Part shown: positions 56,690-64,000 of the stretch, piece after piece | Layout of the letters: each line of letters begins with the position of its first letter | Numbering within the stretch: the stretch's first letter is position 1 | Assembly (NCBI GenBank): GCA_964016985.1 | Contig: OZ024831.1 | Location: 82,438,263-82,502,262, forward strand | From: Anodontia alba | Taxonomy: Eukaryota; Mollusca; Bivalvia; Lucinida; Lucinidae | DNA length: 64,000 bases | Direction: 5' to 3' | Position numbers and translations under genes: made by a program | Notes under the pieces: model-generated | Databases searched by the model: none | What the model was told of the DNA's origin: nothing | What the model saw: the letters and a program-made list of their open reading frames with translations, nothing else

Positions 56690-58190
56690 GTAAAGAGTTA
56701 ACGTGTCCCAACATTTACAGTCCTTTCGATTTCACTTGGAGATATGATTTTTGCTTGATGTTTTATTCGAAATGAAACAAATAATAATAATAAAATGTTC
56801 TTATTGACCTCATCTTATTTGAAATTTTTTTTCTTTACCCATTCTGTGCCTTCCGCACAAATATTTACCCTAAAATAACATTTCAAAGCAAATATTGGTC
56901 TACGGAATTTCGGTACCAAAGTGTTTTATTATTATTTATTAGACTTAAAAAAATAGTTTTGCGTTGATTTTTCTATAGAAAATCAGTTGTTTTTCTCCAA
57001 TGAGTTTTAATCACTGATGCGTCGTTACAGTATTTTTCAGCAATTTGATCTGTCTTTAATCTACCTATCCTATTTTTATTGATTAAGTGAAGTTTGAAGC
57101 CACTTTAACAATGGAAAAAGAGAAGATTTGATAAAAAAAATAAATAAACAAGTATCCATGAATAAAATAAAACTTTTGTTGCTTAGGTAGTTGGGACAAA
57201 AGTTTGTGCATTGAATCATGACAGTAGTTTGCAAATTTGCTACTTGTCTATAAAATGTCATAAAATAAGACCTGAATGGAAAAAAAAAATAAGAAGAAAA
57301 AAATGAAGGCTTCTTAGGGGAAACCATTAAAATTCTTTAATTTGCTTCAATTCTTTAAAACCTTTAATTTGGCTGAAAAAAAAACCTTATAAAAATCTGT
57401 ATTTTACTTAGAAAACCTTTATTTTGGCAAATTATCATACGGATGAAAGGACGGGCATATGGGCGAAAGGACGGACGGAATGATGGCTATACATCCCCAC
57501 AGCATGACTTTTGTTTTCGACGGCAAAAGAGGCAAAGTCTTGGCTCATAGAGACACAGTATGTGACCTTCCCAGAATTGTTTATTCATATGGCTACTGTC
57601 CATCATAGCAGGTATCTATGGCACAGAAACTGAAAATGAGGTGAAGAATTTAACCTTCTTTTTGCTATTTAGTTTATTTAAAGGGTTTTCGAAAAAACAG
57701 TATTTGGCCAAAAAGAGCTTTAATTTCAAAAGAGCCTGTTAGGGGGCCTGAACTGATTTTGCTCAGAACAATACCAGATTGCGAAAAAGCAAAATTCAGT
57801 GTAGTATCATTTTGAATTAAAAGATACAATACCATGGAAACATAAACCTGGTTCATACCTCGTAATGTTTGCAACCTCGCTCTTAATCCTCATATAAATA
57901 CAGCTTACGTAATTGTTTTGTCCGCGAAGGAACTTCCTAGCTCATCAGTCAGTGAATCAACAGTTTTACCCTTTCAGCCCGGTAAATCAAAACAAATATG
58001 TATGCAAACAGTGTAGATCCAGATGAGACAGCAAACCAAAAGGTAGAGCAGATAAAGTGACACGTAGAGCCACGGTCAACCCGGTGACAGACAAGTAAGG
58101 TCAGGTACAAGCCAAGGGCGGATCAAGGATGATTTTCTGAGAGGGTTCGATTTGATAAAAGTACTTACTTTACGTATTCGGAAAGACGGG
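56690..58190. other. No gene seen; extra sequence relative to unit 1
   Basis: Unit 1 homology is interrupted between about 56830 and 58440. The insert includes an AT-rich stretch (56860-57420), GCATATGGGCGAAAGGACGG near 57456 and a partial hairpin core at 58003-58030. No ORF with support. Confidence 0.4.
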
Positions 58191-58195
58191 CCTGA

Positions 58196-58262
58196 GCAAA
58201 CAATGCAGATCCATATAAGACGCTGCAGAACGCGGCGTCTTATCAGGGTCTACACTGTTTGC
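58196..58262. repeat. Common transposon hairpin core
   Basis: GCAAACAATGCAGATCCATA pairs with TATCAGGGTCTACACTGTTTGC around GACGCTGCAGAACGCGGCGTC, followed by the standard CCACTCAAACGGCAATTTTA flank. Confidence 0.8.
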
Positions 58263-58845
58263 CACTCAAACGGCAATTTTACACATATTCACAGGTAATA
58301 AAATGGACTTTTGTTGAAGAGAAGTATAAGGTACCGAGTAAGGTGTGTGAATACTTAGGGTAAATACGGTATCCCGCATTTATCAGATTTGGAGCACTTT
58401 TAATGGCGGACAGATTCTAAAGTCTAGCCTCAAAAGTATCCAAATTTCAAATGAAAATGAAATTTTGAGTCAAAGGGGGTTGGACTGAAACCCCAAACCC
58501 TCCGATCGCCTAAACCCCGAATCCCATCTGAATCCGCCCTCCTAAAGGTTAACAAACGTAGGACTGAATCGGGATTGTATCTGTGGCCCTGCTTACAGTC
58601 ATGCAATTAAATATGACAGCTGAGTTGTTAACCTCGATTTGGGTTTACCACTACGCATGCAGTCGTCTGTCGCATAACATCTACATTATATACTGTTCTT
58701 TTATAATGACTAGCATTTACCAACCAAATAAATCAGTGTTTCCAAACTCTGTCTGTTATCCCCTCAATATATTTATTACCCTTCTGAGGCCTCTTTACTG
58801 CCCCCGCCACGCACCCTCACCCCCCGCTGGGCTCGCATAATTATT

Positions 58846-58870
58846 GACCGGCGCGAGAATCGCGCCGGTC
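58846..58870. repeat. Short GC-rich perfect hairpin
   Basis: GACCGGCGCGA and its exact complement around GAA, in an AT-rich neighbourhood and absent from the aligned unit 1 position. Confidence 0.7.
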
Positions 58871-60660
58871 TCTTAATATAGTTTGGATTTTTATATATGG
58901 TAGAGTGTTCGATAAGCTCACAAAGGATTTTTTTATATTTGCCGGGATCGTTTCACCCACGCATTTAAGTGTTTGTATCTGTCGGGAACACCAGTGTCTG
59001 ATTTTTTATCCAAGCTATTAATTTGTTGATTTCGGTAATGCGTAACTTTTAATGCGCATATTGAGACACTCAGAGTGGCTAGGACCTGGTTGTTTTGGGT
59101 AAGAATGCTCGTACGATCAACTAGCTAAGGTTCTCGAGAGATTGCACAATTGTGCAACGAGTTAGAAGATCGCTCAACGAGCCGCACAAATTAGTGTTTT
59201 GACCCACAGTGAAAGTTGAAGGCGAGCATTATAACTGAGCGTTCCAAGTCGGTTCTGTTGTTGTGGTTTATTACTGTTCTATGCTTATGTTGTTGATGAT
59301 TTATTTCATTTTCCGGTTTTATGCAACAGACTTGGGTCTAACTAAACGCTCCTATATCGGAAAACTATGGCAGAAATAAAATAAAACCGTGATATACATT
59401 TCAATGTTAAGAGTCTGAAGAATAAGCATACAAAAATGATAAACAAATTTCGTGTTTAAGACTCACGCCTCGGGTGGTTTTGGTATAGATTTGTATGCTA
59501 ACATCTGAAAACCACTTGACCAGACCAAGTATTCATATACTTGGTCCGAAAAAAAGGATCCATTCATATACTTAAAAAGTTCAAACATATTTAATCTGAC
59601 ACATGCTAAAATAAGTTTCCAGTTAAGATCGGGTAACCTATTTAAGTTCTGGCATGTTTTTTTTTTAAATAAAAGTATATAAAATAAATCTCTCTTGTAA
59701 AGCACCCAGGTAGGGGGCAATAAAATCATTGATGAGTGGTGCAACTTTTGGTTCCGTTTTAGCCATGTCTTTAATAGTATTTTAATTGTTCAAACAAATC
59801 AGGACTCACAACAATTTTCTTGAGTTTATAGATTAAATCCGCATAAAATCGGAGATGATGTTTTAATGTTTCCTTCAGAAAACAGGGTTTAACATTTCAT
59901 GCAAATTGTCTCCTAAGGACATCAAGTCCTCTCTGAAAACGGATCTACTGCAAAAGGAAAGACTTTGCTCCCAAAGAAAGCAAATTCTTTTCGAATGGAG
60001 TAAGCCCCTTTAAGAAAGGATGTAAAACACGTTTGATAGAGTTTTCTCCCCTGAAAGTGTATCCATTCCTCTTAACAGCAAATTCTGTCTACCCCATTTC
60101 TTATAGCTGATATTGTAAACACGAACCGGATCTTACAGGTGGTGGAACACTTGGGAGCAACGCCCTTGTGGCAGAGTAAAATAAAAACTTTGCAGAATCA
60201 TAACGTCAACACAGGATGTACAGTCTTCGTCTCTAGCGATAATTAAACAGTAGAACAACAGCACATGTTTTCTTCTTCATGTCTTGACACAAACCGGATC
60301 CTGGTAAATATATATGATCCACTTCGAGATAAACTACCGTATGACAGAATAATAGCATCAAGGCAGACTACAGACTGTAAAGTCTTCGTCGGAGCGAGAG
60401 TCAAGCTAGGGTGTGGCACAAATTATACTTAAGGTATATGTACTGTTTATTGGAGAGTTTGTTTTAAGCCAATATTAATTGGAGAAATAAAATCAGAGTG
60501 TTAAAAATGTTTTCATAAGTTATGATACCGCTATATGTTTTTTTTTTAAAAAGGTAGGAAGTGCAACAATATTTAAAAAGCAACTGAAAACACACACGCA
60601 CGCACGCACACACATACATTTAAAATAAAAAAAGTAGTAGTTTTATATTTTCCACATTCT
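58871..60660. other. No gene seen
   Basis: 59705-59910 and 59950-60125 match unit 1 (23070-23270 and 26830-27000). The minus-strand frame at 59463-59744 has no support. A CA/CACG repeat lies at 60590-60616. Confidence 0.4.
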
Positions 60661-60687
60661 ATTTACAAAGATATATCGTATATATGT

Positions 60688-61148
60688 GTAACAGGTGAAA
60701 AAATTCTAATCACCAATGCCACGGCCGGGAATCGAACCCGGGCCGCTTGCGTGACAGGCCAATACTCTACCACGTCGCTATAGAAGCCGGCTTGTACCGC
60801 AAGGCAGTACAAGTGTATCATATGCCTGTCACTACTACATATTCCCCTTCCATTTTTAGATTCGTCCACGAATCTCAATTTGAGCAACCACTCAATACTA
60901 GGCCACCAAGCCTTTTGGGACACTAAGCCCATCAAATGGGAATATTTACGTTGGGCGCCAGATGTAACAGGTGAATAAATTCTAATCACCAATGCCACGG
61001 CCGGGAATCGAACCCGGGCCGCCTGCGTGACAGACCAACACTCTACCACGTCGCCATAGTAGCGACGTGGTAGAGTGTTGGCCTGTCACGCAGATACCCC
61101 GGGTTCGATACCCGGCTGCGGCATAGGTGATTAGAAATTTTTCACCTG

Positions 61149-61153
<5 letters not shown>
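60688..61153 (-). mobile_element. Candidate miniature LTR retroelement with tRNA-like terminal sequences
   Basis: TGTAACAGGTGAA starts at 60688 and again at 60963, and its complement ends at 61153. Each copy adjoins a tRNA-like block with a perfect T arm (GGGAATCGAACCCGGG as read here) and a CCTGTCACG anticodon region like tRNA-Asp; minus at 60715-60785, minus at 60990-61055, plus at 61060-61125. Immediately inside the 60963 copy, the minus strand reads TGGCGCCCAACGT (60948-60960), matching the 3' end of tRNA-Lys as a primer-binding site would. A purine tract AAAATGGAAGGGGAA (minus, about 60840-60857) precedes the other terminal copy. The internal region is only about 110 bp. It could instead be a cluster of tRNA-Asp-derived SINEs. 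Confidence 0.5.

Positions 61154-61192
<39 letters not shown>
61151..61192. repeat. (AC)n microsatellite
   Basis: Twenty-one uninterrupted AC units directly abutting the terminal sequence at 61153. Confidence 0.97.
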
Positions 61193-61198
<6 letters not shown>

Positions 61199-61339
61199 GT
61201 ATTTTTTCTATCACTTTTTTTTCCATCGAAGATCTTTACCCCTTTTTCTACTAAAATTATTTTTTCCAAAGTAGAATTCTTTCAAGGGGTACTCATTGTC
61301 TGCTCTTCAACGTCATGTGTCTGTCATGTGATCAGAAAT

Positions 61340-61610
61340 GTTTGCGGTTATTGGATGTGAATGCCCTTGGGACACAGATACCTCTTTACTTTGATTTTCA
61401 TGGTCAGCGAATGAGGCTTGAGTTGATGGCTGATTGTTCTACAGGGGCTGATAGTACAGTGTCTGAAAGTGGATGGTCGAATAGTCAAATGTTTGAAACA
61501 TATTATTTTTCTAAGTATGTGCAAGATAGAGGTAAAGTTGATTCTGCTACTCTTTGATGGACACAGATCTCACATATTAATGACTTTAATCAACTGGGCC
61601 AGCTTGCTCA
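61340..61610 (+). pseudogene. pogo/Tigger-type (DDE_1) transposase fragment
   Basis: Frame one reads IPLYFDFHGQRMRLELM and GADSTVSESGWSNSQMF (61375-61497). After a frameshift near 61530, a second frame reads KLILLLFDGHRSHILMTLINWA (61534-61599). The FDGHRSH block carries the second catalytic Asp of the DDE superfamily domain of pogo, Tigger and Jerky-like transposases, and GWSNS..F is the conserved helix before it. The N-terminal DNA-binding domain and final acidic residue are missing, and the frame then runs into minus-strand sequence of another element. It is therefore dead. The lysine-rich ORF at 63177-63566 may be its displaced C-terminal part. Confidence 0.75.
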
Positions 61611-61624
61611 CACTACTCTTCATA

Positions 61625-61981
61625 TCATCTTTGTTGGACATTCTCTTGTTGAAGTGCGATAACAGTGCTTCGCAGATCTACCGTTTTTCGTTCAACTCTC
61701 TCTTTCACTAGTCTTTTGTTCTCACTGTTTAACATCTCTTTTACTAATGTCGCAACACGCAAGACATCGTGGTCACTGCGTACCGGCTGAGAAAATGGTA
61801 CCTTGGCAAACCCGGTCACTGGTTGCATCTGGGATATCGGTACTGGAAACCCTGGAATTCCCGGCGAACCTGTTTGAAAACCGGGATCTGCACCTGCTCC
61901 AATGACTTGCTGCGTCTGTGATAAACCAATGTTTTCATCCATAGTAACACCTTCTCTTTGATTTGACGTTGTATCATTCAA
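61625..61981 (-). CDS. Coiled-coil ORF, probable retroelement protein
   Basis: A 118-residue frame from ATG 61981 to the stop at 61625. The N-terminal half is rich in Gly, Pro and Gln (GADPGFQTGSPGIPGFPVPI). The C-terminal half is a charged coiled coil (VKEMLNSENKRLVKERVERK, DLRSTVIALQQENVQQR). This layout resembles the start of LINE ORF1 or other gag-like proteins, with the remainder lost. Two tandem 274-bp repeats lie just upstream on the same strand, like promoter monomers of some LINEs. It cuts into the pogo transposase on its other side. The family is not recognised and function is inference. Confidence 0.45.
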   Translation of the reverse strand: MNDTTSNQREGVTMDENIGLSQTQQVIGAGADPGFQTGSPGIPGFPVPISQMQPVTGFAKVPFSQPVRSDHDVLRVATLVKEMLNSENKRLVKERVERKTVDLRSTVIALQQENVQQR

Positions 61982-62009
61982 AGTTTTGTCATTTCCTTGA
62001 CTAAGATCA

Positions 62010-62430
62010 AATAAACGTCAAAGAGATTGCCTTTGGAAACAAAGAACACACTACAGGTAAGAAAATTGGAGTCTCGGTTTTACTGAGACTCTTCATAAGC
62101 AGTAATGAAGTTTGCAACACTGCTTACGCCCTCTAGCGTATACATGAGCAGAACTCCATTTTCAAAGATTCCATAATGGGCCCAATGGTCCCAAAGGAAA
62201 TGAAATATAATCTGCACTATGGTAAAGTACGGGGAGACGTTCTACCGCCGCCACACGGCACTAATACCAGCTGCAGTGTAGTAAAATAAACGTCAAAAAG
62301 ATTGCCTTTGGAAACAAAGAACACACTACAGATAAGAAAATGGGAGTCTCGGTCTTATTGAGACTCTTCATACGCAGTAATGAAGTTTGCAGCACTGCCT
62401 ACGCCCACTAGCGTATACATGAGCAGAACT
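62010..62430 (-). repeat. Two direct repeats (146 bp, 274-bp spacing)
   Basis: Copies at 62010-62155 and 62284-62430, about 93 percent identical by eye, share AATAAACGTCAAA.AGATTGCC, AAACAAAGAACACACTACAG, GGAGTCTCGGT and TAGCGTATACATGAGCAGAA. Each contains the inverted pair GAGTCTC/GAGACTC. They lie immediately 5' of the minus-strand ORF 61981-61625. Confidence 0.85.
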
Positions 62431-62757
62431 GGAAAGTTTTCAGTGTGTTCCTCGTCGAAGCGATCTTCAGCGACCTCAAAATAATCAGTATCTGACTGTT
62501 CAGATATTGTCTCAATATTGCTCAAACTGTTTGTCTTCCTCCCCTTGCTGACTCTGACCGCTTGGACTGGTAAACTCTGACTTGGCTTTGTTCAGGGGCC
62601 CTAGTTCAGATCGCTTTTGTTCAGTTTGCTTTTGCTTCTTGATAATTTAGGTATCTGGTGATGTGCTCGGAGAATTAGCAGTTGATGCTTTGCTCTTTCA
62701 CCGCTTTGTGTTCGTTGCGCTTTCTTGTCATTGTAAATCATGATAGACAACTCCGTT
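62431..62757 (-). pseudogene. Decayed minus-strand coding remnant
   Basis: From about 62757 down, three frames in turn give coding-like peptide: KHQLLILRAHHQIPK, then KQKQTEQKRSELGPLNKAKS, then SLSNIETISEQSDTDYFEV and DRFDEEHTENFPVLL, which runs into the direct repeat. The acidic and Ser/Gln-rich composition is not recognised as a family. Stops and frame changes show decay. It may be part of the same retroelement as 61625-61981, or the end of an older neighbour. Confidence 0.3.
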
Positions 62758-63176
62758 TTGCAAGATGAGTCGACATTTAGAGTTCTTACAGCAGCAGAAA
62801 TTCGCTCATAGCCTCTGAGTACCGAGTGTGTTGTTCAATTTTCAGTATCTAACACAATTTTGTTAAGACATAATTTATAATTTATAATTTTTGAGAGCTA
62901 TGAAGAAGATAAATATAATAATCTGCCTTACATGCCTAAATTTATTCCATTGCATTTCGCTTTTATCCATTAATCCCAAAACAAGTCCACGAGTCTGGTG
63001 TTTACATTTTCATTTTCACCGGAAGTTGTGAAATTGAAACATAAATTGTTGAAACAACTGAAATTATACATATGGAAACAAAGAGCAGTAAGTTTTTTTT
63101 TTTTTCAAACAAAAACCATGTGTCTGCAAAATAAGTCAAATAAAGGAGCAAGCAAAGAAGAAACATAAGTGGCATT
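62758..63176. other. No gene seen
   Basis: AT-rich sequence with a TATAATTTATAATTT run near 62874 and a T run at 63093-63105. Confidence 0.4.
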
Positions 63177-63566
63177 GTGAGTGGTAAACCTATAACTGAA
63201 GATACAACTGTAGAGAAACAAAAGGAATATCAATCAGCAGGAACAAAACGTAAAATGGTACAGTCAATGGAAAGTAACAAAGGGAAAAACACATGTGCAA
63301 AGCAAATGAAGGCTTACAATGAACAGGGGAAAAGAAAACAAGTAAAGAAAAATGAATCTAACAAGTCAAATCTCCATAACATTCCTCAGTCAGGACCATC
63401 AGGCCTTAAAATTATTCCAGTAAGTGAAGACTTTGACTCTGACTCCTCAGTTGATAAAACTGAAGAAACCGTGACATACTGCCAGTACAAACGTTTTGAA
63501 CCAGAGGAGCTGAAATGTCATGTATCATTGATTTTTGTCAAATGGGTGGTATTTTGGTGGTTGTAA
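63177..63566 (+). CDS. Lysine-rich ORF with truncated Cys domain, possible transposase C-terminus
   Basis: A 129-residue frame. Residues 1-75 are lysine-rich and low in hydrophobics (TKRKMVQSMESNKGKN, QGKRKQVKKNESNKSN). Residues 80-105 are acidic and serine-rich (VSEDFDSDSSVDKTEE). The end reads CQYKRFEPEELKCHVSLIFVKWVV, which resembles the start of a Cys-rich domain found at the C-terminus of some pogo/Tigger-type transposase ORFs in molluscs (recalled pattern, not checked). The expected later Cys and His residues are replaced by FWWL and a stop. Together with the DDE fragment at 61340-61610 on the same strand, this suggests one transposase gene split by the minus-strand element at about 61.6-62.8 kb. 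Confidence 0.45.
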   Translation: MSGKPITEDTTVEKQKEYQSAGTKRKMVQSMESNKGKNTCAKQMKAYNEQGKRKQVKKNESNKSNLHNIPQSGPSGLKIIPVSEDFDSDSSVDKTEETVTYCQYKRFEPEELKCHVSLIFVKWVVFWWL

Positions 63567-64000
63567 TCCCTGGGCATATCCCTGGGCATAGTTACTTGCT
63601 GCAAGCAGAGGGTCATACGTCGTGTAGACGTATTCTGCCCATGTCATGATAACAATAAAAGTAGAATAGATTTATCTGTGACCTTGTAGATAAGTTATAA
63701 TCTTTAATGTTGAAGGTTCATGAAATTTAATAAGTAAACAGTTGATGTTGGAATTATATTATTTTCACCAGTTTATAAAACCAAGTGTTTCTTTACAGCC
63801 CAATATTATAATTTGCATTTAAAACTGTTATGGGCCTATACGGTACTAAAAGGATCTACCCTCCGAAACTGATGACGAAGTATATAAAGTACTCAGGGAC
63901 CTCCGACAAACAAAATGGTTGAAGCTTTTCAGTTTAGCAGAAAAGAGACAATTATTCTAGTATATATTGAACGATTAGGTTACACTTGAATTGTGTTATT
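63567..64000. other. No gene seen; possible polyadenylation signal
   Basis: An AATAAA occurs at about 63654, 88 bases after the preceding stop. A short hairpin (ATACGTCGTGTAGACGTAT) lies near 63618. Nothing else recognised to the window edge. Confidence 0.35.

Larger units (their letters stand above)
53230..60130. other. Segmental duplication block C', unit 2
   Basis: Colinear with 20665-23410 and 26830-27000. Longer here because of a LINE, three MITEs and other insertions. No host gene found. The open frame at 56002-56364 crosses MITE and duplicated noncoding sequence and has no equivalent frame in unit 1, so it is not called. Confidence 0.8.

Noticed and set aside
60715..61125. Cluster of three tRNA-Asp genes
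   Set aside because: T arms are perfect, but the 5' acceptor strands do not pair with the 3' ends and the blocks are embedded in repeated terminal sequences.
60982..61269. Minus-strand ORF with a valine/cysteine run
   Set aside because: The run is the (AC)n microsatellite and the rest is tRNA-like repeat.

Overview
This window looks like accessory, repeat-dominated DNA from an invertebrate animal, most likely a bivalve mollusc (inference). The evidence is spliced short exons, LINEs, tRNA-derived SINEs, mariner, pogo, hAT and piggyBac-type elements, many palindromic MITEs, minisatellites and long A/T and CA runs. There are no prokaryotic operons, no CRISPR array and no long intact host gene. 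Only one gene family is well supported: a two-exon gene for a small secreted cysteine-containing peptide, present twice (11.04-11.36 kb and 40.76-41.29 kb). Nearly every other open frame is a repeat translation or a broken transposon gene.

The main architecture is an old, roughly 30-kb tandem segmental duplication. Four blocks occur in the same order and orientation in both halves. Block A is a 38-bp minisatellite plus flank (1-2.0 kb and 30.3-32.8 kb). Block D holds a candidate exon (about 4.0-7.3 kb and 35.1-35.8 kb). Block B holds the peptide gene and downstream repeats (10.8-12.6 kb and 40.6-42.85 kb, continuing at 52.65-52.95 kb). Block C is noncoding (20.7-23.4 kb plus 26.8-27.0 kb, and 53.2-60.1 kb). 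The head of unit 2 is near 30.34 kb. Many transposons are present in only one unit, so the other unit serves as the empty site and fixes insertion boundaries and target-site duplications.

Unit 1 (1 to about 30.3 kb) contains: the 38-bp array; a 59-bp minisatellite with higher-order structure; a TTAA MITE; a candidate exon; a roughly 400-bp repeat cluster split by a 1.8-kb mariner; a double perfect palindrome; peptide gene 1; a 125-bp-scale degenerate tandem array; a minus-strand LINE (ORF2 13.1-16.0 kb, ORF1 18.3-19.5 kb) split by a 150-bp satellite and a TTAA MITE; block C; a poly(A) SINE; a 44-bp minisatellite; simple repeats; and a 40-bp array derived from a transposon hairpin.

Unit 2 (about 30.3 kb onward) contains: the second 38-bp array; several MITEs and hairpins; the frameshifted candidate exon; peptide gene 2 with a MITE in its intron; about 9.8 kb of inserted transposons (a 2-kb element with subterminal motif arrays carrying a SINE, then a 6.1-kb element with long inverted arms); and block C' carrying a truncated LINE, a hAT MITE, a pogo MITE and a piggyBac-type MITE. 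At the right end lie a miniature LTR-like element with tRNA-like terminal sequences, a broken pogo/Tigger-type DDE transposase, tandem 5' repeats before a coiled-coil ORF, and a lysine-rich ORF. All identifications come from reading the sequence; no database search was run.
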